In this document: positions 12,375 through 23,479 of the stretch, piece by piece | Numbering within the stretch: the stretch's first letter is position 1 | Layout: every line of letters starts with the position of its first letter | Origin: Puccinia triticina | Lineage: Eukaryota > Basidiomycota > Pucciniomycetes > Pucciniales > Pucciniaceae | DNA: 64,000 nt | Direction: 5' to 3' | NCBI RefSeq assembly: GCF_026914185.1 | Contig: NC_070566.1 | Span: forward strand, 1,116,001-1,180,000 | Position numbers and translations under genes: made by a program | Notes under the pieces: generated by a model | Seen by the model: only the letters and a program-made list of their open reading frames with translations | Database searches by the model: none | What the model was told of the DNA's origin: nothing

Positions 12375-12583
12375 AAATCACCAAGGGGAGTTCACAATTG
12401 AATTTTTCAAAACTTGAGATTCAATAATATATTAAGGGGTTTATGAAGAAAATAAATAAGGTTTGGAAATCTGTCCACATGGAAGTGCTTCTGATGAATC
12501 AGTGCAGCTTGTCAATTTTTATAAAAGTTATTCAGAAACACCTTAAAATCTACCCTAAAGTTAAGCAAATTTGAATTGTGAAC

Positions 12584-15500
12584 TAGAGATGGCGGCTGAT
12601 ACCCGGGTACCCAAAACAGGTGCGGGTACCCGGCTCAAAAATCCCAGAATCTCAATACCCGCACCCGCACCCGCACCTGTGCAGGGGGGCAGGGGCAAGT
12701 ACCCGCGGGTGCTGACGCTTTTTGAAGACTCTTGCATTGCTAATAAGAAATATCATATATATATATATAAATCCTAACCCTTCATTTTCTTGCCGATTTG
12801 CCTTGACTTTTCCTAATAGACTCTTTTGCTTTTTGCTGCTTTGCCTCGTTCACCTTATTTGCCTTCCATTTATGTAACACTCCCGGTTTAATTATACCAT
12901 TCTTCGAGTAAAAAGCCACGGCCATACCTTTCGTGACTGACGAAGGACTGAGCCGGTGCCTTTGGAGGGAAACATAATCCCTCCCAAAGCTGAACAATCG
13001 TTCAACATCGATGGTCGTTGCTGCGGTAGATGTAAGGCTGTTGGCGAAGCAAACCAGACATCCAGGAGAGGGAAACCTTACCAGGACAGCTTAAGACATC
13101 AAGGGCCATCTGCAGCAGACCCCCGTGATGATTTCCTGCACGCCTTTGTCGCATCCACCATTTGAGGAGATTCACCGGCTGACCATCGGCCGTCAAAGTT
13201 AACCCTCCAGCGAGCCACATGTGAATCGGATCGCTTGATGCGTTACCTCCTCGAGCTTTGGAGGCACCAATCAAACCTGCAAGAACTCCTTTTTGGGGCT
13301 GTATTACAGTGAGGTATTCAGTTTAGATCAAATTGGAATCGATGGATTATGATATACTTATCCCATGTACTCACCTTGGGACAAGAGATTGGTGTTTGTG
13401 AAGACAATGGCTGGTGAGATACAGGTTTGTAATAGGTTTCCCACATATCACGAGTGAGCCTGATTGATTCTTTGATCCATTCTGGTTGCCACTTAGCGAG
13501 CTTGAAGTAGTCATCTTTGAACGATGGATGCAGAACTGTAGAAACACCATCAGTAAAATAAGAGATCCGCAGTAATTATCAAAACCATACCCATAGAAAC
13601 CCGGTATAATGGAGAGCAGTCGGTCAGAGTATAGTATTTATTTGTGAGCTGAAGTCCAGCACGGCAGGCATTTCTCAATGCCGGGGGGTAATCGTCGCGC
13701 TTATCTGAGATGGCAGAAGAAAGATGGCTAGTAATCTGGTCAATGAAGACAACAATGTCGGCAATTCGAGCAGCTCCACGCATTGAGACCTGGAGAGTAA
13801 TGTCATAAAAAGGTTGAAGAACCTCAACGAGGTCACGCGCTAAGTCGAGATCCTCCCGGTGGATGTGATATTGTCGCGCTGGACCGTGGCGTTTGTCTTT
13901 CTGCCACTCAAGGCTTGAATTTGAATAGTATCAATCAGCACTGACAGTTGAGGTTGCGAGTAGGAAAAAAAAATTGACTCACATTGCTGCTGAGCATCGC
14001 AGTATATCTTTCAATTGTTCCAGAGTTGCATTCCACCGGGTCCGAATGTCACGCCCAACATTATGTGGTGTTGAACACTCACAATCCTGACAGATCTCTT
14101 TGAAGAGAGTTTTTGAATTTGGAGACTTATTCAACTTCCTGGAAATGGCTCGGAACTTCATTTATTATCTTCAGTAATTGATTGATCAAATTATTAATGA
14201 GTTGGAGATGGTTGCTTACCTTGGCTAAGGTCTCCTTGCACGATTTGGAAGTGTATCGATCATCCTCCTCCTCGTCGCTCAACTCAATCACATCAATGTC
14301 CTCCAGTTCAATCTCATCTTCACCGGTGAGCTCAGCGGCCAAGATATGGTTGTCCTCGCCTTCGTCGCGGTTGTCATCATAGTCATGATCTGATTCATCA
14401 GTAGTAAACCTAAGTGTAAATGTGTAAAAATAAGTCACAGTACCAATGTCGCAGAGAGCTTATAATCAGATTAAAACTTACAGTTTTATTTGTTCTTCTG
14501 GATCTTCATATTCCTCATTATCGTCAGATTCTTGGTCCTCATCATCGAGTGAGCTTGCCGCGGTACAATTGCTTTTGTGGCTTCCAAATGGTCGCAAGAT
14601 CACCTCAGCAATCAAGTTGTGGACCACCGGGTGCAATAAGCGTCGATGAGCTTCGTCTCCAAGAGCTGAAAAAGGTCGGGCAGCTTCAGCACACCAAACG
14701 GCACACAGCTGGGGTACCTGGAAATCAATTCAGACTCAGTGACAACTTGCTGAAATTCTCGGGAAGGGAAAGGGAAAAAATTGGCTCACTTCTCGCGGAT
14801 CAATATCACCTGTCCCAGATATCCCCATGGAAGCCAGTTTTTGGTTATGACTTGCCTCCCGTTCTTTCTTGGAGCAGCTCGCTACATGTTTAGATAAATT
14901 TGATGGGGAAGTGTCGTAAATCGGCCGATGTATTTTGCTGCCACAACTGAAAAAATTCAAAGAGATGATGATCGATCATCATTAGATACAGGTAGGACAA
15001 AAATACAATAACGGCGATGAAATTGACTTACGTTTTACAAGGGTAAGCAATCATCCTCCGACCGTTTTTGTCGAGTAAATCGGAGAGTTGCGGGGTTTCA
15101 AAAGCAGCATAGCATGAGCTGAGACGATTTCCGTGAAGTCTCTGTGCTTTTTCTGGAAGGTCACAAAGTCATAAAGACTAAAGTTAATTTTTAGGTTAAT
15201 CTTGAGTAAAAGTTGACTTGACTTACTGAGCTCTTGCTCATCGGAAAGCCCTCTAACCTTTCCGTTCTGAGTGCTTGCTGGAGTTTCGGAGTCATTGACA
15301 TTCTCATTTCCATCAGAATCGTCGGGTACGTCAACTATTGTGCGGCTTCGTTTTTTTCCAGATGGTTCAGAAGGTTCTTGATTTCTGGCCGGGATTGAGA
15401 TAGAAGAAGATGTTGATCCGGTTGACTTGTGGCGCTTCCTGCTTCTTCCCATGGTGGAGGCTGAGTGGTATGGTGATTTGGTGAAGAGGGGACTGACAGT

Positions 15501-15774
15501 ACGGATCTCTATTCTCCGGCGACGGGGTTGAGTCAGGTACACAGCAATATGCTTGTATCTATAAGCATGTGTCCAGATATATGTATACATATCTTGACCA
15601 GCAAAATTGGGTGGGTGCTGGCAAGTACTTGGTCCAAGTACTTGCCAAATTTTCACCTCAAAAGTTGACACCCGCACCCGCACCCGGCACCTGTTTGCGG
15701 GTACCTGTCTTTGAAAACAGGTACCCGCAAACAGGTGCCGGGTACCCGCAAACAAGTACCTGCTGACATCTCTA
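12584..15774 (-). mobile_element. hAT-family DNA transposon, 3191 bp, 8-bp target site duplication
   Basis: The identical 8-mer TTGTGAAC flanks the element at 12576-12583 and 15775-15782. The element starts TAGAGATGGCGGCTGATACC and its other end reads, inverted, TAGAGATGTCAGCAGGTAC. An 8-bp duplication with ends of this type is diagnostic of hAT transposons. The subterminal regions are dense in GGTACCC/ACCCGC/CACCTG motifs in both orientations (12598-12715 and 15620-15765), as expected for transposase binding arrays. It carries a single minus-strand transposase gene with introns. The perfect duplication argues for a fairly recent insertion. Confidence 0.93.
12782..15452 (-). CDS. hAT transposase, multi-exon, with apparent internal deletion
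   Basis: The start at 15452 opens MGRSRKRHKSTGS (basic, nuclear-localisation like). Exon 1 ends near 15227 (CTCA|GTAAGT). The second exon ends RRMIAYPCKT and joins CGSKIHRPIYDTSPSNLSKH, followed by VASC, a BED-like C2HC zinc finger for DNA binding. Later exons carry SALGDEAHRRLLHPVV, HNLIAEVILRPFGSHK, a very acidic stretch (13-14 kb) and the C-terminal hAT dimerisation region: LLKWWMRQRR, ALDVLSCP joined by a GTAAGG...CCGCAG intron to ATTIDVERLFSFGRDYVS, then GMAVAFYSKNG. It ends QGKSARK at 12782. HPVV runs straight into HNLIAEVIL; in intact relatives the first catalytic acidic residues lie between these two blocks, so that section appears to be missing. No internal stop was found after splicing. 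Several middle junctions were not checked base by base. Confidence 0.85.
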
Positions 15775-16167
15775 TTGTGAACCCCCCCCCCTATTATTTC
15801 TGTGGAGTCAATCTTACTCTTTCTGGATATTTTTTCAGAGTTTATCTTCCAATACTGAAGGAATAAATATGGCCAAATGGATTGTTCTGGATGGAAAGTT
15901 CAAAACTGCATACTTCCTATTTTAAGTGACAATGAAGGAAATAAAAAAACTATGATACGGGTTTATTGAATTTGAGAACCAACTAGTCCTGGAACGCCAT
16001 GGTGAACCAACAAAGAACAAATCAAAGAAGTGAAATAATGAATTCAAGATGCCCAAATCACAAATGAGAAAAAACATGACTTTCAACCAACTCAAGGATT
16101 TGTTAATGCAAATTAGGAGGACACTGAAAGTCTTGTATTTTGAATAATGAATGATTCAAAGTAGCAT

Positions 16168-18487
16168 TTATTGAATGTTGTGAATTTGAAAAAAAGAATT
16201 CATTTGGTCCAGAATATTTTGATAGGAAGGGAGGTGAGAATAAGTTGGATGAAGTGCATTGTATTTTGATGCTACCTCTTCATACCAAAATCCAAACAGT
16301 GAGATTGAAATCTTGTTTGTCTGATGTGGTGATTGTTTTCCTGGATGGTTCAGTCTTGTTGACAAGTATTTGTGTACAGAATCAAACAAGCTTTCTGGTG
16401 ACTGAATATCTTGAAATTTGATTTTAACCCAGCCAAAAATTGGTAAACTATCATCTGTCTTATGAAACAAAAGTCTTAGGAACCATTTTATGAGGTCATC
16501 ACGGTTTTCCACCATTCTATTTCCAGGAAGGTGGCTTGCAACTATGTGGATAATCTCAAGTGACTCAACTATTTCTGTTATTCTATTTGTAAGTAACTTC
16601 ATCTTATGCCGCTTTTGATTGTGCCTTGCTTCAATTCCCTTCAATCCAACAAAAGCCTCCTGATAGCCACAACTATCTTTGGATTGAGCAACTGGCATGA
16701 GATAAAGAGGTAAACCAGTCAAGCTTTTCATTTCTCCATGATCTAAATCAAAGCGGCCTCTTTCCACATAAATCTTGACTTGTTTTGCAATATATGCTCT
16801 TGATGTGTCTGGGATACCAGGGTATTCCTTTTTCAAGAGGTATTTCATTGAAATTAATGACTTTGCAACTGTTTCATGCTGATCATGAGTGATGGATAGT
16901 AATTTGTCTTTAGTTTCATAGATGACACTATTGTCTTGATTCAAATATGCTTTTGAGGCTTCCCTCATTGTAGAAACCAACTTCCAATAAGTTTTAGTTT
17001 GATAGGTGATTCCCAAACCATGAAGTTTCAAATCAGACTTCTTTGTATACCAATAACCTAACAATGAAAGTGCCAATTCAGCTCTGTCATGTAATCTTTT
17101 TCTGTTCCAACGCCAAGTGGATAAAACTATTGCCATTTCTTTCTTAATGCTGCCCAATCTTTCATCTAATTTTTCTGCCTCATTTGATGTCCCCTCAAAC
17201 CAACCAAATATTGGAAGACCATCTTCCGTTTCTTCCAAGAATATGTTCTTATACCATTTCACCAAGTCTTCCAACTTGTTTTCAACCTTAGGGCCCAGAA
17301 TTGTTTGGCTTAAACCACATGAAAGGGACAGTCCATGAAAAAGTACCAATAGTTCAAGGATTTGGGCAGTTTTTTCTTTTGCATAGTGCATGGTTCTATG
17401 GGAGTTATTGTCCCTGCCTCTATATCCCTTTGGTAGGATTAGAAAGTCATGATAATTGGGATTCAGCTGTTCTGTTGTTAGACATAAAGGTTTAAATAGC
17501 TCAATTGGGACACTGTTAAAGTTGATCCTTTTCCGAAACCTATTAGCTGGTAGCTTATTGTTTATTTGTGTTAATTTATCTGAAAATTCCAATAAAAAAG
17601 CCTTGATGACTGGTGACTGATCAGTATCTCCAAGGTATGTTGCAGCCCAATTAAACAGGGGATCCCAAGTTTCATCCAATTTAATGATTTTGAATTCCCC
17701 TGGGTTATATTTAACTGGAAACATAATTGGTTCCTGCTTCACAGAGATGGGCAGAGCTCCTTGATTATGCTCCCCACCCTCTTGTGCTTCTCTCTTTAAT
17801 TTTTTTTGACGAGGATTTTCTGATTCTTTGGTCTGATCTTCCCCCCTCTCACGCTTAACAGAAACCGTCACAGCTCTGGCCTGCCAAGCACTTTGGCCAT
17901 TATTAGCCGCTGGTGCGTTGGATTTGAAAACATTCAATTTCTCTGTGTCTTCTGATCCCAATCAACACATCTGTGTCAGGGCAAGGGATGAGGCATGCAG
18001 GGTAGTTGAGAATCAAGACATGTACGACTCACTCTTTGATTGAACAGGCAAGATTAATGAAGGGATTGTGTAATCTTGAGGCACATCGCCCGAATTACCC
18101 AAAAGGTCTTCCCTCCATCCGGAATGATCTAAAAAGCGTTCATTTTTTACAAATAAAATCCAACAGCCCACTTCAGCCCCGTGATAAACACTAGGACATG
18201 AGACATTATTCCAGCTTACATTCTTTGTGAAAATCTTCGCATGCAGGTTCATTCAAATCAATCTCAAGAATCCCGGAGGTGTTGGCTTCTGCCCGGCCAT
18301 CTTGACCCAAAGATTGAGCTCTGAATTCATGGAGGCTGAGTGGTGATCTACGCAGTGTGGTGCCGCCGTTTTTTGGTCGCACCGGTTCAACAAAACATGG
18401 TGGGGGAAGAGTACTGATTGAGAACTCTAAAGAAGAAAGAAAAGCAAAAGTTACACCAAATAACCAGAGATGAAAAGCTTCATTCAT
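16168..18487 (-). CDS. Family A copy 2: predicted secreted protein with two-fold internal repeat
   Basis: The likely structure is complement(join(16168..17909, 18220..18487)), about 669 residues, the same architecture as copy 1. The signal peptide is MNEAFHLWLFGVTFAFLSS. The N-terminal basic segment (VKRERGEDQTKESENPRQKK) and both 255-residue repeats (LVKWYKNIF/LLGYWY and LIKWFLRLLF/LFGFWY) are kept. Differences from copy 1 are mostly single-residue substitutions with no frameshift over 2 kb, so both copies look maintained. Just upstream of the proposed acceptor the exon-2 frame has a TGA (at about 17962) that copy 1 lacks, which confirms that an intron must remove this part. Function unknown; secretion is inferred from the leader. 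Confidence 0.75.
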
Positions 18488-18802
18488 ACTGATTAGGTTC
18501 GAGTAAAGATTCTCTTTGGGATATCCAGTTTGTGGAGAAAATTCCAGCCCGCTCAAAAGCTCCCCCTCATTTATAAACATGGGACCTAATTAATTCCCGA
18601 GTGATTTATATCCATGTTTCATCTTGATAATGCCACCTTGCTCGGGCATGCCTCAATCCAGACGGCTTCATGTTGACGCAACTATTGACCGTCTTTTTCA
18701 AGTCGGCCATGTTTTACGATCCGCAGTTGCACATCTAACCTGTTGGACCCAGAGTACCCCGGAGTCGATATTTTTGATTGGCGCGCGTCAGCCTCGCAGT
18801 GG

Positions 18803-18894
18803 GGGTTGAATCGAACTTAACGCAGTCCCTCCGAGGAGGTCGCGCGCACCGTCGGGCCCTCCTCGGAGGGACTTGGATAAGTTCGGGGTTGAAT
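18803..18894. mobile_element. 74-bp palindromic MITE with 9-bp target site duplication
   Basis: The element is 18812-18885. It begins CGAACTTAACGCAGTCCC and ends GGGACTTGGATAAGTTCG, and its arms pair over about 27 bp (TCCCTCCGAGGAGG with CCTCCTCGGAGGGA). It is flanked by GGGTTGAAT at 18803-18811 and 18886-18894. The duplicated copy 1 reads GGGTTGAATTCGAG without interruption at about 6030-6045, which is the empty site. A 9-bp duplication fits Mutator-like mobilisation. Confidence 0.9.
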
Positions 18895-19914
18895 TCGAGC
18901 GCGGGTCAGTGATGACCGCTTGCCATGAATTTGATAGAGTAAGTGTCAGGCTAGGTCTCTAGAGTGACCAGTAGCTGAAAAGAATCTTGGCTAAAAAGAA
19001 AGGTTAAGCCTTCTTTGACTATAGAATTGGCGCATTGAATACGAGGGAATACGCTGGCAGCGTCCTTTGACTCCAGGGGATCCACCCACTAGAATTCTCG
19101 CGGGTACGAGGATCCCCTGCCTACCAACACCTCTCATTGAGAGGGGTAGGAATACATCCTACAGGGCCCAGGATCCATGAATAACGAGCAGAGGGGCATA
19201 CTGAGACTCCACACCACGACGAGTCAAGGCGTACGCGTCATCGAAGGTAAGAGGGTCAAAAGAAGAGATTTCGGACCGGAGTTGAGGGTGTGATCACAAT
19301 TGATGAAAAGATGAAAATCTTGGGGATTTGGCCTAAGAATTTCTGACTGGTGGGATGGCCTAGTTGACCAATATATTTCACTGAAATTATCATGAAGCAA
19401 CACCTACATGTTGAGCCCTTGTCTAAGGACAAGTGCACCCGGACCATACTATGTAGGAGGGAGCACATACACCCACACCTCTCTGAGCCTTCCCTATAAG
19501 CACTGTGACTAAGGTGATTGATTTCCAGACCTTTGGAGATGCTCTCAAGTGTCTCAATGCTAAGCAAACCCCCACTGGCACTGGCTATCAGATACACCTC
19601 TTGTGTTGCCTACTAGACAAGGGGATGTGAAAAAATAATTTCACTTCTACAGTAACTGCGCAAGTGGTTTTTCTATTGTCATTTCACCTGCTTGTGCGCC
19701 CTGATGGTGATCAAACTAACTGTTTCATAATGGTTCCCTAAGGGAAATCCTAGATGCTGGTGAAGAGTATTTCATTTTCTTATTAAACATAAAGGGGGAT
19801 TCAAAGTTTGCCACACGTTAATTGCATGCACATTTGCAAGTTGATGTTCAAGGCTTTTCTTGAATACCAACTTTCAAAAAAAAAATTCAAAGAGTTTTGG
19901 GGGGTGGATTACAA

Positions 19915-19994
19915 TGTGACTTGCATACACTTTTGCAACTCAGTGTTCAAAAATTAACTTGAACACCAACTTGCAAAAGTGCATACAAGTCACA
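19915..19994. repeat. 80-bp inverted repeat (hairpin)
   Basis: Arms of about 36 bp begin TGTGACTTGCATACAC and end GTGCATACAAGTCACA, with a loop around AAATTAAC. The 100 bp to the left (19815-19875) contains a degraded relative (TGCATGCACATTTGCAAG...CTTGAATACCAACTTTC). This may be a small foldback element, but no target duplication was identified. Confidence 0.65.
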
Positions 19995-20682
19995 CCTGGC
20001 CAACTTTCAAACTCCCTAATTTTGTTAGATTTTAGCATACCAAGCGGCAAAATTGTTGAAGTCCCTCTAGGTGCGACCTCCTGAGGGACTTAGGTAACGT
20101 AGCCCGCCGGCATTATGATATTGACAAGCATCAAATATCCTGTTATTGAGGCTTTAGTTAGAATCCCTAGCAGTGCTTGGCTCAAAAGCCTAGCCCTAGG
20201 CCAGGTTTGTGCAGGAAGAACTGTTAGTGCATTGCAAGGGTTTTGCTATGTCTCACATCTGCAAAGTGCCAAGGTCTAGAGCCCAATAAGGTGCCCCATT
20301 ACCAGAAGCACACACCTCAGTGTGCCAGTGTTGGTTCAAGACCTAACTTGACACCAGTCTGCCCTGGTGGAGGCTTTCTGGGGTTGTCAGCCCACAGAGA
20401 GCAACAATGCATCTAGTGCGCTAAATTTAATTAGTTCCACTAAAAATAGAGTGTATAAGTTGCTGCAAATGATTTAGGATGTTCAGTTTTAGCATAATGC
20501 CAACCAGCTAAAAACTGCTAACGCTAAATGTGAGCTAAGTTAGCTGTAATTTGTAGCTGAAATAAGTTCTGTAAGCTGTAATTGTAATAGAATTTGAGTT
20601 TAGCATAGTGGTACTAAAAACCATCTAAATTAGGGTATTACATGCTAACCATACCATAATAGATGATGCATTGTTGCAGAGA

Positions 20683-20877
20683 GGGAATTGCACACAAAGT
20701 CAAATTTTTGGCTGAGAAAGAAATCACAAATAGCTAGAAGGAAAATATTAAGCCTCAGTACACCTCCCCCTCAGGCTCCTGTTAAACTGCCCCAGAGCCC
20801 AAAAATGCTTCTGGACCTAGGCTTTCATTTGGTTCTGGTCTTATCTCCTTAATCCCAACAGTTCTACCTGTACTATT
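20683..20877 (+). repeat. Dispersed relic, copy 2 (pair with 2000-2215)
   Basis: It is homologous to 2000-2215 over about 195 bp and slightly shorter. It ends just before the homopolymer tract at 20879. Its nature is unknown. Confidence 0.55.
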
Positions 20878-20878
20878 G

Positions 20879-20909
<31 letters not shown>

Positions 20910-21661
20910 AAGAGATAGAGAGAGATAAAAAAAATCTGCAATATTGCAGATCTTGGATTCACAAAAAATTGGATGTACAAAGATTCTGCATTTTTAGACA
21001 CCAAGTATTTTGGTTACCTCTTGCTGCAGAGAAGGTTTTGGAAGTCTGTAAAATAGTGTTGGTTTCTGAGGAATCAGAACAAATTCTTTCTTTGGAAAAT
21101 GGTTGTTTGTAAACAGCTTGGCATGGGATTGTCAAGTTTTTTGAATTTCTGTTGGGAGACCCTCTAATGAAGGCTCCAACTCAGTTCCTCAAGAATTTGG
21201 GGGTGCACATTTTTCATTGGCATATTACAAGTGTAATAGGACAAAGTTTGTGTGACATGCTGTGCAACACCTGATCAATTCCACCAAAGCTTCATCAGGT
21301 GTCACATTGCACAAGAATCTATATTATGACACTTGGAATATGAAAACAAACGCGGCATCAAGTCAAATTACCAAGCACTCCACCTCTACACTTACATTCT
21401 TACATGAAACTTGTTTCCAATTAGCTCACTTGTGTCATCAATCAATAATGGCAAAAAACACCTGACCTGGTATACACAAAGGCACAGTCATTTTTATTTA
21501 TATTGGCGGGATGGATCTATAAAATTTATCTCTGTTTTCATTGTGACTTGATCCATGTTTTGTAGCAAAATAAAGTTTGCAGTTTGAAAAATTTGTATGA
21601 GGCCAGGAGAATTCATTTCCCTCCCTAAGTCACCAATTGTGGAGAAACTTTTCAATTTAGA

Positions 21662-23479
21662 ATGGCCAGGTTCACCCAGAAATTTTGGATTCCACTCATC
21701 TGCTCTCCCATACTTCAAAATCTATTCCATCACAGCAATTCTTGGCCTTCATTCCATCATGAGGCCCCCATAACTTTGAACCAAAGTTCACCACTAACTG
21801 ATTCTGAGATAGACATAGTGTTGAATCATAACTTTGATGATTTTCCAAACTTTTTTGATTTGAGCGATTTTCCTGATCATGAGTTAGAAAAAACAACAAC
21901 AAAAGACTTGCCCAAGGATAGTTTTGCTGGATTTGCATCATCAACATCAGCAACTCCACATCATAATTCTGAAAGTTTTGAACAGGATAAGTCCACCCAA
22001 TCACAAAACCTTAATCCTACTACACCCTCATTGAATAGAATCAATTTTCTGGCCAGTTTGTACCACTACAGTCCCAACACTTCCAACACCATGATCAAAA
22101 TTCTAGATATGAGTCCCAATCAGCCTTTGATTACATCTCAGAATGGGTACAGCCATTCAAATCATTACCTTATTCCCCCACCCTCACAGGTTGCACTTCA
22201 AGCTGAGAAATCAACTCCTGGAAGTTTATATGACTTCAAGCATTGCTCAGAAATACCCTCTTCTTCATCCTCAAATGATACAATCCTGAAACTCAAAGAG
22301 TCAGATCCAAACTCATTTCAGAATCACATGTCTTCAAATCAGCAGATTGAATCATTCAAAAACCCATCTAGTGAGTAAGAATACTTCTTCTTTTATGTAA
22401 GAAATCATGCTAACTACTTTGACCTTCAAGGTGGCGAAATTCATGATGATATCCAAGATAGAAGAGAGTCACATGAATTGATTGAAATTGAAGAAGAATG
22501 TGAAGAAAAGAAAGTGTTTGATGTATCAGAGATTGAATTGAAGGCTTTTGGCTGGATCAATACGGTCAAATTCCCTGAAAAAGAAAGCAAATTTAGATAT
22601 ACATACAGAAAGGTAAATCCAGGAAAAAATAATTCATTTATCAAGAGGTCTAGCATATTGTGGAAGATTCTTCTTCAGGGGGACATGCTCCCAAATCTCA
22701 TTCAAATGGTTATCAAACATGGAAATATCCCTAGATACCAAGTCATCCTAGACACCAAGGAGTTGATTGAAGAGGTTGACTTGCGAAACAAACAGTTCCT
22801 CAATTTCTTCACTACACCTGGTAATCCCAAAAACAAATACACTTTTGATTGGGAAATTGAGAACTGTAATGAAAAACTGAGAGGAGAAGAGTACTTGGAA
22901 CTGCATAAATGGATGAACGAAAACCTTGACATCAAGCACTTGAGCGCTGAATGTACAAGTCCCAGTGCCCCAAAGCTCCTCATGAAGCATACCATACTTG
23001 AATCATTATCTGAATTCCAACAGAAGGTGTTTTCTTATTTTGAGGAAAAACATACACACATCACAATGCACGGTCAAAATAAATGGCATTTCATTTACAA
23101 CGAAAACAAAAGTAGGGGTCCATACATGGTCTCTGGACATGAAGCCGTGAAAACAAAGACTGCGGTCTGGATCTTAGGCGAGTATTATAAGGGAAAGAAC
23201 CCCAAGTCTTGGGAGTTTTTGTTTGGCAGAAATGATGAGAATTTCGTGAAAGTGTTTGGGCTGATCAAGATGGACAGCTTCCAGAATAACCTTGGAAGGA
23301 CTTGGAGCCTTGGCCAACAGCTGGAACAATTGAAGATCTTACCTTGGCAGAGAGACCCTAATCAACTGTCATTGAGAGATCAGATTAGAAGTAACCATAT
23401 AATACAATCAATGCTTTCACAAAGGCTCAATAGATTTCACTGGGGCTTGGTTGAAAATCAAGTAGATCATGATTCATGA
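21662..23479 (+). CDS. Family B copy 1: predicted secreted protein, intact
   Basis: The model is join(21662..22370, 22431..23479), 585 residues. The donor is TCTA|GTGAGT and the acceptor TTCAAG|GT, a phase-1 intron of 60 bp that restores a serine codon; the same junction is found in B2 and B3. The N-terminus MARFTQKFWIPLICSPILQN is a moderately hydrophobic leader followed by SWPSFHH, the family motif WPxxHH. Exon 1 then has LTDSEIDIVLNHNFDDFPN and FDLSDFP and a Ser/Asn/Pro-rich linker with one LYHYSPNTSN unit. Exon 2 is ordered: INTVKFPEKE, LPNLIQMVIKHGNIPRYQVI, TKELIEEVDLRNKQFL, SLSEFQQKVFSYFEEKH, TAVWILGEYY, LEQLKILPWQR and NRFHWGLVENQ. No known domain was recognised. This is the only copy of the three without a premature stop. 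It is probably an effector-like secreted protein, by inference only. Confidence 0.8.

Larger units (their letters stand above)
15930..19033 (-). repeat. Segmental duplication unit, copy 2 (contains family A gene 2)
   Basis: This is the direct counterpart of 2950-6181. It lacks the 179-bp insertion found there but carries the 74-bp palindromic element at 18812-18885. Homology on the left begins a little after the hAT element, and on the right it stops at GAATTGGCGC near 19033. Confidence 0.85.
19034..21661. other. Repeat-rich intergenic stretch
   Basis: No gene was supported. The stretch holds a strong hairpin (19915-19994), a short AGTCCCTC palindrome (about 20058-20102), the second relic (20683-20877), a T/A homopolymer palindrome at 20879-20910 and a short GA run. 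The open frame near 19256-19597 (minus) has no recognisable domain and is not called. Confidence 0.55.
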
